This document shows, piece by piece, positions 10,701-17,705 of a stretch of DNA of 50,793 nt (positions are counted from its first letter, which is position 1; every line of letters starts with the position of its first letter). The notes below the pieces were generated by a model that was given only the letters and a program-made list of their open reading frames with translations, was not told the origin of the DNA and ran no database searches. The stretch comes from Ollibium composti. Its GTDB lineage: Bacteria > Pseudomonadota > Alphaproteobacteria > Rhizobiales > Rhizobiaceae. The translations under genes were made by a program, and so were the position numbers. The stretch spans positions 1 to 50,793 of the forward strand of contig NZ_SSNY01000019.1 of NCBI RefSeq assembly GCF_004801285.1, in the 5' to 3' direction.

Positions 10701-12039
10701 GCAGGGCGAGGAAACCAGCCTGCGCCTGAACACGGTCACCATCATCGGTTCGGAAGGCAATGATACGGTCGACATCTCCGGCCTGCTTTCCGCCCACCGC
10801 ATCGTCTTCAAGACCAACGGCGGCAACGACACGATCATCGGCACGCTGCGTCCGCAGGACGTGGTCGAGCTGCCGGAAGGCACGGCGGTCGAAGACTACG
10901 AAGTCGTCTCCAACGATAACGGCACCACCACGCTTGCCAGCGAGGGATACTCGGTCACCTTCCTCGCCAACAACGGGATGCCGCAATTCGTTTCCGGCAC
11001 CGGAGACAGCGACGGCCACGCACCGCCGGTCGGGACGGAGGCCGAGGCCCCTGTCGGCCAGGACGACGACGACCAGGGAATCGACGACGGCCACGATCAC
11101 GAAGACGACGATCATGACCATGATGACGACCACGACGACGATCACGATGACGATAATGACGATCATGGCCACGACGACGATGCCGGGGACGGCGACGAAG
11201 ACGGCGATGCCTGCGGCACCGGCGACGACTCGACCAACGTTCCTGTCGCGGCCATCGTCGGCACGGCCCGAGCGGACACGATCATGGGGCTTGGCGGCCG
11301 CGACGTGATATTCGGTGGTGCCGGGGATGACGACATTCTCGGCGGCGGTGGGGCCGACATGCTCTACGGCGACGGCGGCAACGACCGTATCCTGGGCGGT
11401 AACGGCGACGATTTCATCAACGCGGGTGCCGGCCGCGACACCGTCTTCGGCGGCAATGGCGACGACCTGATCGTGGCCGAGCAGGGCGACGGCGACGACA
11501 CCTACTACGGCGACGACATGGTCGGCGGCTCGGGCAAAGACACGCTCGACATGTCGGCAATCACCGCCGACATCGTCGCCGACCTCGGCACCGGCTTCAT
11601 GGGCCACGGCAGCGTTTCCAGCATCCAGACCGGAAACGATACGATCTGGGGGATCGAGAACATCGTCACCGGCTCCGGCAACGACACGGTTACCGCGAGC
11701 GGCGCCGTAAACGTGATCGACGGCGGAGCCGGCAACGACACCTTCCGTTTCCTTTCAGCCGCCGACGGCGACGGCGATACGATCATGGGCTTCCAGCCGG
11801 GCGACAAGATCGACCTCAGCGGCATGGACGCCAATGGATGCGCTGCAGGCAACCAGGCATTCACCCTGGTGTCTGATGCCTTCACCGGGGCAAGGGGAGA
11901 ACTGATCCTCTCGCATGAGGTCCGGGACGGCGAGGACTACACGGTCGTGCAAGGCAACACGTCTGGCGGTTCCGAAGCTGACTTCAAGATCAGCATCAAG
12001 GGATCGCACGACCTCACAGCCAGCGACTTCAACCTCTAG
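4717..12039 (+). CDS. Giant secreted animal-type haem peroxidase with RTX calcium-binding repeats
   Basis: Protein of 2,440 aa. The peroxidase domain spans about residues 120-900 and keeps the catalytic set of the mammalian/peroxinectin superfamily: Q219, D222 and distal H223 in FGQFFDHGLDL, R459 and E462 in GRGNENIGL, proximal H581 in YRFGHSM, and NIARGRD. About 150 extra residues containing an acidic DDGIFGTADD loop lie before R459. GGxGxD-type RTX blocks fall near residues 930-1050, 1228-1252, 1425-1465, 1588-1628, 1675-1735, 1828-1885 and 2182-2255. An Asp/His-rich tract lies at 2125-2164. The end is a serralysin-like C-terminal domain finishing ASDFNL, a typical uncleaved type I secretion signal; there is no N-terminal signal peptide. 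AAGGGGAG precedes the ATG. Likely oxidises halides, phenols or pseudohalides with H2O2 outside the cell; the substrate is unknown. Confidence 0.9.
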   Translation: MVNIVKHDLEFILKQIKIAERHAAGEDLHALVAEAGGVDPNSPASPQIHLLPYGLRTVDGSYNNLLPGREEWGAADQQFLPATAPSFREGSGTLPPGYPTNNDYGVPGNVVDAEPRLISNLIVDQTLDNPAAIVAALEHAGVTGLDQAVALQEIRDAHTILKSLNPNAGPAYATQKTILDGLLDQYGIQMDGPTIFLPNVSPDIGDSASFSSIFTLFGQFFDHGLDLVAKGGNGTVFMPLSEDDPLYNPASPHTNFMVLTRATTGDGARNSTTPWVDQNQTYGSHASKQVFMREYEVGADGKPVPTGLLLEGAGGGLATWADVKAQARDVLGIELTDADVGNIPLIVADEYGNFIPGANGYPQVVAGLGDDGIFGTADDVLVEGNPAAPVNPTAVGAFRTGHAFLDDIAHNAVPVITAGQLAPDSDGDAGNAVAVDNRGQNTEYDDELLDAHFITGDGRGNENIGLTTIHHIFHGEHNRMVEETKRVAIEAAEAGDLAFLNEWLLVDVAEVPADLSTLIWDGERLFQSARFVTEMEYQHLVFEEFARKMQPDVDAFLFEPDPDINPAIFAEFANVVYRFGHSMLNETVDRVGADGTQDHMSLFDAFLNPIAYDQDGTITHEAAAGAILRGMSAQVGNEIDEFVTNTLRNQLLGIPLDLPAINIARGRDTGMPTLNEAREQFRAIAGGDSQLDPYTSWTDFALNLKNPASIVNFIAAYGTHELIAREASIEGKRAAAMSLVFGTTETFWDPIASAMKTIAPAADRGDFLNGTGAYADGLGGLNGVDLWMGGLAEKKMDFGGMLGSTFSFIFELQMENLQDGDRFYYLSRVQGLNILSELESNSLAKMALRNTDLEETGTAIPGDIFSRPDRVLYMDIAKQIAMTGLGDPTHDNPYLEAVSRLVDRQDRDGDGATDYIRYNGGEHVVIQGTDGDDHIVTGEGDDTIWGGDGNDRLEGGYGVDHVHGGAGDDIITNAGTDIGAMDFLHGEEGNDVIHGGSGLSLVFGNQGNDFLIAGPDGKTVMGGIGDDFIMGGDGMDFLLGEAGDDWMEGGGRFDTLAGENSELMFNSTIQGNDVLNGQQGDTDYDAEAGDDIMFQGVGIQRSNGMSGFDWAIHKDDPVAANSDLGIPIFANQEAFILRDRFDLVEGLSGWKHDDVLTGRIVPVNTRVEATGTAAIPAPGSPLYQYSNALLEKNVALIDGLDDLVVHLQRYVEVGMDGKAETVVMDTADASDILLGGGGSDRIKGLAGNDVIDGDKWLNVRILITHESVRYTADGMTKKVYLESDMVNGALVENAAAQFGGLGLDSLMLAGTLNPGQLQIVREIVDGNAEGDIDTAVFTGIRGSYGFGVNTDGSLYVDNAPAASDDTDVLGDNIEGVTEKPVLDGRDTVRNIERLEFTDLTMNVIEGTAAGETLNGDEAGTGLIHDVLMGFGGNDTLNGGAGDDVLIGGNGNDTLRGGAGDDIYVFGLGDGNDRIEETAGNDRISYALAGQALSSLNFSRTNANDLRIELNGQVLTVAGHFANPAAAVETLTFDGGSYGGYDLYLADDEGDEVFRGTYALNTGTGAVLTAEAGVNTILADLGSNVSTTLTGDTGNDMLFGNGGADTLNGGAGDDLLVGGSGNDTYVVDDLGDTVVELENGGRDTVQTSLATYLLDADVENLTSTGTGDFTGAGNELDNVVTGGVGNDSLYGGEGADRLVGGEGDDLLDGGDGDDILNGGDGNDAIKGGAGNDTINVGAGFNTIVYDEENFGDDVVASFDANANGGGQDKIDLSGLGITDADFASRVSISSDGSNTRVEVAGGSITLSGVTGAGLNVITRADFVLAGETQVNGTANGETLNGTSGADIILGHGGDDTINGLAGNDVIDGGAGDDVSNGGSGDDTIHWNAATGGWDVIDGGSEGIAGDTFVITGDDNYEIFRFYPAEDAELVIPGLALKGTATEIVVTRSTVVNGVEGAPQVIAELAEIEEIVVNGTPADGAGDAGGDRFELIGDFAEQGEETSLRLNTVTIIGSEGNDTVDISGLLSAHRIVFKTNGGNDTIIGTLRPQDVVELPEGTAVEDYEVVSNDNGTTTLASEGYSVTFLANNGMPQFVSGTGDSDGHAPPVGTEAEAPVGQDDDDQGIDDGHDHEDDDHDHDDDHDDDHDDDNDDHGHDDDAGDGDEDGDACGTGDDSTNVPVAAIVGTARADTIMGLGGRDVIFGGAGDDDILGGGGADMLYGDGGNDRILGGNGDDFINAGAGRDTVFGGNGDDLIVAEQGDGDDTYYGDDMVGGSGKDTLDMSAITADIVADLGTGFMGHGSVSSIQTGNDTIWGIENIVTGSGNDTVTASGAVNVIDGGAGNDTFRFLSAADGDGDTIMGFQPGDKIDLSGMDANGCAAGNQAFTLVSDAFTGARGELILSHEVRDGEDYTVVQGNTSGGSEADFKISIKGSHDLTASDFNL

Positions 12040-12048
12040 CGCAGCCCC

Positions 12049-12081
12049 TCCCTGGGCAGGAAACGCATTCCTGCCCAGGGA
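12049..12081 (+). terminator. Perfect 14-bp stem-loop between peroxidase and exporter genes
   Basis: TCCCTGGGCAGGAA, loop ACGCA, then the exact reverse complement. It starts 10 bp after the peroxidase stop and ends 12 bp before the exporter ATG. No T-run follows, so it is more likely a processing/stabilising hairpin or partial terminator that lowers exporter expression relative to the substrate than a full terminator. Confidence 0.6.
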
Positions 12082-12092
12082 CGGATACCTCA

Positions 12093-13883
12093 ATGGACAT
12101 TCCGGGGGATGCCATGCGTTCCAGCGATTCGATCACGGCGGCAAAACGCAAAAGCGTGGAAAAGCTGACAAAGGGCTTCAGGAGCATCTTCCTGTTCCTG
12201 TTCACGGTATCGGGCATCATCAATATCCTTGCCCTGACCGGCGCGTTCTACATGCTTCAGATATACGATCGTGCCTTGACCAGCGGTAGCGTCCCGACGT
12301 TGCTCGCCATTTCGGTCCTTGCAATCGGGCTCTATTTCTTCCAGGGCCTGTTCGACATCATACGATCGCAGATTCTCGTGCGTGTCGGTGCGCGGCTCGA
12401 CCGGAAGGTCGCTCCCATGGCGCATCGGGTTGCCATCGACATGCCGCGCTTCGGTTTCTCGACCGCCGAGGCGCTCGAACGCGGCAGGGATGTTGACACC
12501 GTACGCGGCTTCCTCGGCAGCCAGGGGCCGATGGCCCTGTTCGACCTCCCCTGGATGCCGCTTTTCCTGGCTTTCGTCTACATCCTGCATCCATGGCTCG
12601 GAGCCTTGACCTTCGGCGGGGCCTTCGTCCTGACGGTCATCACGATCATCACCGAACTGATGACGCGGCGGCTGAGCGGTGCCACGCACCAGGCGGCGGT
12701 TACCCGCAACGCCATTGCCGATTCCAACGCCCGCAACGCCGACATACTGAAGGCGATGGGGTTTGCCGGGCGCGCCGTGGCGCGGTTCGGCCGCGCCAAC
12801 GACGAACATCTGGAACTGCAGACCAGGACCAACGACATCAGCGGCACCTTCGGCGCCCTATCGCGGGTGCTGCGGATGATTCTTCAATCGGCCGTCCTCG
12901 GATTGGGCGCCTATCTCACCATCGGGGGCGAGCTTTCCGCCGGTGCCATCATCGCGGCCTCGGTTGCATCGGCGCGCGCGCTGGCGCCCATCGACCTGGC
13001 CATCGGCAACTGGAAGAACGTCGTTTCAGCGCGCGCCGCGTTCGGGCGGCTCAAGGAAACCGCGATGGCGCTGGCCGACGGCGCGGAACCGATGGAACTG
13101 CCGCGGCCGGCGTCCACTCTCAAGGTCGAGAACATCACTGTCGCAGCACCGGGCTCCGGCCGCGTGCTGCTGAGCGAGGTCGGCTTTGAGCTGAAGGCGG
13201 GACAGGCACTCGGGATCGTCGGGCCAAGCGGCGGCGGCAAGACCACGCTGGTGCGCGCCCTGACCGGCATTTGGCCGACCCTGCGCGGCAGCGTACGGCT
13301 GGACGATGCCGAACTGTCGCAATGGGACGACGAGGCGCTCGGCCGGTTCGTCGGCTATCTGCCGCAGGAAGTGGCGCTGCTTGACGCCACGATCGAGGAA
13401 AACATCGCGCGGCTTGAGGAGAAGCCGGATGCGCGCGCAATCGTGGAAGCGGCCAAGGCGGCGGGCGTGCACGAGATGATCGTGCGCATGCCGGAGGGCT
13501 ACCGCACCGAGCTAGGACCGTTGGGCACCGCTCTCTCCGGGGGGCAGAGACAGAGGATCGGGCTGGCCCGCGCTCTCTACGGCAATCCGTTCGTCGTCGT
13601 CCTCGATGAGCCGAATTCGAACCTCGACGGAGAAGGCGAAGCGGCCCTGACCGCCGCGATCGAAGGCGTGAAGAAGCGCGGCGGCATCGCCATCGTCATC
13701 GCCCATCGGCCGAGCGCGCTTGCAGCGGTCGATCTCGTCGCGGTTGTCCAGAACGGTCGGATGACCGCCTTCGGGCCCAAAGATGAGATCATCGGGCCGG
13801 TGGACCGGAAGGATACGACCTCAGGCGCTACGCAGTCCCGGAAGGAGGCGCGGCCGCGAATGTCCGCGCGCGTGCTGGCATGA
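12093..13883 (+). CDS. Type I secretion ABC transporter (permease/ATPase), PrtD/AprD-like
   Basis: Protein of 596 aa. Transmembrane domain at about residues 30-310, then an ABC ATPase domain with Walker A GPSGGGKT (377-384), signature LSGGQ (481-485), Walker B VVVLDE (501-506) and switch H538. The N-terminus lacks a C39-like peptidase domain, as in PrtD-type exporters of RTX proteases. It forms the inner-membrane motor of a type I secretion system. Start taken at 12093; a second ATG at 12114 is possible. Its last bases overlap the next gene. The immediately upstream RTX peroxidase is the obvious substrate. Confidence 0.9.
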   Translation: MDIPGDAMRSSDSITAAKRKSVEKLTKGFRSIFLFLFTVSGIINILALTGAFYMLQIYDRALTSGSVPTLLAISVLAIGLYFFQGLFDIIRSQILVRVGARLDRKVAPMAHRVAIDMPRFGFSTAEALERGRDVDTVRGFLGSQGPMALFDLPWMPLFLAFVYILHPWLGALTFGGAFVLTVITIITELMTRRLSGATHQAAVTRNAIADSNARNADILKAMGFAGRAVARFGRANDEHLELQTRTNDISGTFGALSRVLRMILQSAVLGLGAYLTIGGELSAGAIIAASVASARALAPIDLAIGNWKNVVSARAAFGRLKETAMALADGAEPMELPRPASTLKVENITVAAPGSGRVLLSEVGFELKAGQALGIVGPSGGGKTTLVRALTGIWPTLRGSVRLDDAELSQWDDEALGRFVGYLPQEVALLDATIEENIARLEEKPDARAIVEAAKAAGVHEMIVRMPEGYRTELGPLGTALSGGQRQRIGLARALYGNPFVVVLDEPNSNLDGEGEAALTAAIEGVKKRGGIAIVIAHRPSALAAVDLVAVVQNGRMTAFGPKDEIIGPVDRKDTTSGATQSRKEARPRMSARVLA

Positions 13884-16258
13884 TGATCGACGTCAAGGGC
13901 ACCAAGACCCAGCCGCAGGAAACCGATCCAGCGCAGCGCTACGTGTTGAAGCACACGGAGCGGAGATCGAAATTTCCTGCGATCTTCGGCATTTTCCTCG
14001 TGGGAATTGCCGTCTACCTGAAATCGATTTTCCCGGGTCGTGCGGCCAATCCGGAAGAGGCAGGGCCTTCAGCGGAAAAGGAACTGGACAGCCAGGATGA
14101 GGCGAAACTCGCTCAGACCGAGCTGGAGACGCCTCCGGTCCTGGACGACAAGCCGACGGGAACGGTTCCCGGGCCGCAGGCGCCCGGTGGCGGCGGCAGG
14201 CTGATCGATCTGGCGCCGCCCGCCGAATTCGTGATGATCGAACCGCCGACGGTGGAAAACTTCCGGGTACCGGATCCCGAGGGATGGTGGAGAAAATTCC
14301 AGCCGCTGAATCTGGAAGCCCTGCCGGCCAATGACAACACGGATCTGGCAGCGCACCCTGCAAACGAAAATTCCGGTGGTGACGATCCGCAGAATTACGG
14401 TGGCGGTGGTCGGGATGACGACGAAGATATTTCCGATGGCACCGACGCGGCCGGACCAGACAACCAGGAGCCTGATCCGCCTCGCGGCGAGGAAGAAGCG
14501 TGCGTGGAAGAGCCGAACGAGCCCTGCGAGGCCCCCCGTGCGCCGAACCGTGCGCCGCGCATTTCCGGCCCCGTCTATCTGATGGATATCACCGGCTGCG
14601 CCATCCTTGCCGTCGCGCTCTCCGACCTGCTGCGCAACGCGATGGATCCGGACGGCGACGTGCTCGCAGTGAAGAATCTTACGGTATCGTCCGGTACTCT
14701 TTCCCCGTCCGGCGACGGTTGGATATTCCAAAGCGAGCCTAAGCTGCTCGGCCCGGTGACCATCACCTACGATATCACCGACGGGCAATTTACGGTCGCG
14801 CAGACCGCGCATTTTTCCGTGGGCCGTTCCTATGTCGGCGGCACCGACGCGGACGACCTGCTGCTTGGCACGATGTGCGCCGACGACGTGGAGGGTGGCG
14901 CCGGCGACGACAACATGGACGGGCGCGCCGGCGACGACATTATGAGTGGTGGCGCCGGTAACGACCACATCGTCGCCGGATCGGGCGACGACACCGTGTT
15001 CGCAGGCGACGGTGACGACATCGTTTTCGGCGGCCGGGGCAACGACCACATCTCCGGCGGGGCAGGCAGCGACCGGCTGTATGGCGAAGAAGGCGACGAC
15101 GTGATCTTCGGCGATGCCGGCGACGATGTCATTTCCGGTGGAGAGGGCAACGACCTCTTGTTGGGAGGCACCGGCAACGACACTATCGCTGGCGGCGCCG
15201 GGAATGACACGATCCTGGGAGAAGAAGGCGACGACATTCTTGCCGGCGGCTCCGGCAGTGATTCGATCGACGGGGGCAGCGGTAACGACTGGATAGAGGG
15301 CGGTAGCGGCAACGACACTGTCGTGGACGGTCCAGGTAATGATCTCGTCTGTGCAGGGGTGGGAGACGACACGGTCGTCGCCTCAGCCGATGGAGACGCG
15401 GATGTCTACGATGGCGGCGAAGGGCTGGACACGCTCGACTATTCTGCTGCCACCATGGCGGTGTCGGTCGATCTATCGGCAAAGACTGCCATGGGCGCAG
15501 ATATTGGCGAGGATACGGTTTCCGGATTCGAATCCGTCATCGGAGGAGCCGGCGACGATGACCTGGCCGGGACCGAGTGCGGCGACATCCTTCAAGGCAA
15601 CGAGGGCGATGACCTCTTGCTCGGCCGAGGCGGTGACGACACGCTTTTCGATGGCCACGGCAGCGACACCGTTCGCGGCGGCGACGGAGACGACACGGTT
15701 GTTGCAGCGATCGATCGCGCCGACGACTTTTATGACGGCGGTGCCGGTTGCGACACGCTCGATTATTCTGAAGCCACGGAGGGCATCAGAATCGACCTGA
15801 CAATGGCGACGGCCTGCAGCGTGGAGATTGGCGAGGATTCGATTTCCGGCTTCGAAACGGTCATCGGCGGGGAAGGCAACGATCATTTTGTCGTCGGCGA
15901 GGATGCCGCCGTTCTGGTCGGCGGAGACGGCGCCGATATTTTCGAGTTTGTTGAGCCGGAGAATGCCGGAACGAACGGTCCGGTCATCCACAAGGTCATG
16001 GATTTCGAGATCGGCGACAGGATCAGAATGTCCAAATACGATCTCTTCGAAGAGGTTCTCGACGATCTGGAGGACCGCTTCGAGGACATTTACGGCGACA
16101 GTTTCGACGATGACGATGTCCCGATACGCATCAGCCGCGATTGGGTCGAGGACATGAAGCGGACGGTGATCGAGGCCGATCTTAACAGGGACGATGTCTA
16201 TGAAACGACGGTCACCATGCAGGGCCATCATGTCCTGGTGATCGTCGAGAATGCGTGA
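13880..16258 (+). CDS. Membrane-anchored RTX-repeat protein within the secretion operon
   Basis: Protein of 792 aa. A basic N-terminus precedes one hydrophobic segment (about 32-51), then a Pro/Asp/Glu-rich low-complexity linker (55-235), a cadherin-like beta domain (about 240-317, with MDPDGDVLAVKNL), and a long run of RTX nonapeptides (about 318-500 and 570-630). The C-terminal region is acidic and not a clear serralysin-type end. It contains several cysteines (for example TMCADD, GAGCDTLD), unusual for type I substrates. ATG overlaps the exporter stop by 4 bp, and its end overlaps the adaptor gene by 8 bp. Its role is unknown: it could be an anchored surface or periplasmic partner of the peroxidase, a component of the secretion machine, or a second substrate. 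Confidence 0.8.
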   Translation: MMIDVKGTKTQPQETDPAQRYVLKHTERRSKFPAIFGIFLVGIAVYLKSIFPGRAANPEEAGPSAEKELDSQDEAKLAQTELETPPVLDDKPTGTVPGPQAPGGGGRLIDLAPPAEFVMIEPPTVENFRVPDPEGWWRKFQPLNLEALPANDNTDLAAHPANENSGGDDPQNYGGGGRDDDEDISDGTDAAGPDNQEPDPPRGEEEACVEEPNEPCEAPRAPNRAPRISGPVYLMDITGCAILAVALSDLLRNAMDPDGDVLAVKNLTVSSGTLSPSGDGWIFQSEPKLLGPVTITYDITDGQFTVAQTAHFSVGRSYVGGTDADDLLLGTMCADDVEGGAGDDNMDGRAGDDIMSGGAGNDHIVAGSGDDTVFAGDGDDIVFGGRGNDHISGGAGSDRLYGEEGDDVIFGDAGDDVISGGEGNDLLLGGTGNDTIAGGAGNDTILGEEGDDILAGGSGSDSIDGGSGNDWIEGGSGNDTVVDGPGNDLVCAGVGDDTVVASADGDADVYDGGEGLDTLDYSAATMAVSVDLSAKTAMGADIGEDTVSGFESVIGGAGDDDLAGTECGDILQGNEGDDLLLGRGGDDTLFDGHGSDTVRGGDGDDTVVAAIDRADDFYDGGAGCDTLDYSEATEGIRIDLTMATACSVEIGEDSISGFETVIGGEGNDHFVVGEDAAVLVGGDGADIFEFVEPENAGTNGPVIHKVMDFEIGDRIRMSKYDLFEEVLDDLEDRFEDIYGDSFDDDDVPIRISRDWVEDMKRTVIEADLNRDDVYETTVTMQGHHVLVIVENA

Positions 16259-17594
16259 ACCGGCGAACAAGAGGACGCTCGAGATGGTCAGGAAATCGTT
16301 TGAGAACCGAGAATCCGCTTTCAGGATCGGCCGCCGGGTTTTCGCCGGCGTGGCGTTCAGTGTCCTGCTTGTCGCCGGAGCCGGCGGTTGGGCCGCGACG
16401 GCGCAATTGACCGGAGCCGTCATCTCCCAAGGTTCGGTGGCGGTGGACCAGAAGCTCAAAGCCATCCAGCACCGAGACGGAGGCATCGTTTCGGAAATCG
16501 CCGTCAGGGAGGGGGATTTTGTCCGCAAGGATCAGGTTCTGATCCGGCTCGATGATGCTCAGACCAGGGCAGAACTATCCATCGTCAGGTCGCAGCTGAT
16601 CGAGTTGGTGGCCAGAAAGGCGCGGCTTCTGGCGGAGCGGGACCTCCTCGACGCGGTCGAATTTCCCGACCGGCTGGATGTGACAGTTTCCGATGTCGCC
16701 TTCATCGTCAACGGCGAGAAACGTCTTTTCGCGGGTAACCGCACCAATCGCGACAGCCAGAAGCAGCAACTGGAGCTCGGAATCCGGCAGATAGAGGAAG
16801 AAATCAAAGGACTGGAGGCCCAAAGGGCTTCAAAGGACGACGAGATCGCGTTGCTGGAGGTCGAGCACGGTAAGCTGAAAGGCCTTGCAGACAAGAACCT
16901 GATCGAAAACACGCGCGTTTACACCTCCAATCGGGACAGGGCACGTCTGCTTGGCGAAAGCGGCGAAATCGATGCTGCGATGGCGAGAGCCAGGGCTCGT
17001 CAGAGCGAGATACGGCTCCAGATAATCTCCATAGACGAAAGTGCACGGACCGAAGCCCAGCGGGAACTCAGCCTCGTCGAAACGAGAATATCGGAGCTGT
17101 ACGAACGAAAGACTGCTATCGAGGACCGGCTTTCACGCACAGATATCCGGGCTCCGATATCCGGCTTCGTGAATGAACTCAACATCCATACGCTTGGCGG
17201 GGTCATCACGCCCGCCGAAGTTCTCGTCACGATCGTTCCGGCAGACGCCAGGCTCAAGATAGAGGTGAGGCTGGCCCCTGCAAGCATCGACCAGGTTTCC
17301 GTTGGTCAGGCGGCACGATTGCGTTTTTCCGCCTTCAACCAACGCACGACGCCCGAACTGAAGGGGGAGGTCATCCACGTTTCGCCAGCCACAAGCCATG
17401 ATCCCGCCACCGGGGAAATCTATTACATGGGCGACATAAAAGTAACGCCGGAAGAACTAGCGAAACTCGGGGACGAAACGTTGTTGCCCGGCATGCCCGT
17501 GGAAGTCTATGTGACGACCGAGCAGCGAACGGCGCTCTCCTACCTGGCCAAGCCGATCACCGACCAGTTCAACAGGGCTTTCAGGGAGCGGTGA
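16251..17594 (+). CDS. HlyD-family type I secretion periplasmic adaptor, PrtE/AprE-like
   Basis: Protein of 447 aa with one N-terminal membrane segment (about 29-51), a biotinyl-lipoyl-like half (VAVDQKLKAIQHRDGGIVSEIAVREGD region, about 62-100), a long coiled-coil hairpin (about 105-300) and a beta-barrel with the second lipoyl half (DIRAPISGFVNELNIHTLGG, about 305-330). This is the standard architecture of adaptors that join the ABC exporter to TolC. ATG at 16251 is used; an ATG at residue 12 (16284) is also plausible. It overlaps the upstream RTX gene by 8 bp, so it is translationally coupled. No outer-membrane TolC gene follows. Confidence 0.9.
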   Translation: MREPANKRTLEMVRKSFENRESAFRIGRRVFAGVAFSVLLVAGAGGWAATAQLTGAVISQGSVAVDQKLKAIQHRDGGIVSEIAVREGDFVRKDQVLIRLDDAQTRAELSIVRSQLIELVARKARLLAERDLLDAVEFPDRLDVTVSDVAFIVNGEKRLFAGNRTNRDSQKQQLELGIRQIEEEIKGLEAQRASKDDEIALLEVEHGKLKGLADKNLIENTRVYTSNRDRARLLGESGEIDAAMARARARQSEIRLQIISIDESARTEAQRELSLVETRISELYERKTAIEDRLSRTDIRAPISGFVNELNIHTLGGVITPAEVLVTIVPADARLKIEVRLAPASIDQVSVGQAARLRFSAFNQRTTPELKGEVIHVSPATSHDPATGEIYYMGDIKVTPEELAKLGDETLLPGMPVEVYVTTEQRTALSYLAKPITDQFNRAFRER

Positions 17595-17612
17595 GGTCGA
17601 GTGTACTCGACC
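17595..17612 (+). terminator. Stem-loop directly after the adaptor gene
   Basis: GGTCGAG, loop TGTA, CTCGACC: a 7-bp stem starting at the base after the HlyD stop codon. It is followed by a pyrimidine-rich stretch rather than a clean T-run. It separates the secretion operon from the convergent LuxR gene. Confidence 0.5.
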
Positions 17613-17705
17613 CGCCTGCATCCTTGCTTTTCTCGGCCGCGCCTGCCTGGTTTCAAGAAGATGCGGTTCTCTCAATGTGAGAAAGTGCGCCGATGAGGCT
17701 GGGCA

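Noticed and set aside
11089..11208. The Asp/His tract taken as a sequencing or slippage artefact
   Set aside because: The frame remains open, codons for Asp are mixed (GAC and GAT), and RTX repeats resume in frame afterwards, so it is real sequence, though its function is unproven.
7120..11607. A 1,495-codon open frame on the minus strand opposite the peroxidase gene
   Set aside because: It is the mirror of GC-rich RTX codons (its protein is a Val/Ala/Asp-rich repeat with no known fold). The plus-strand gene has clear domains and catalytic residues.
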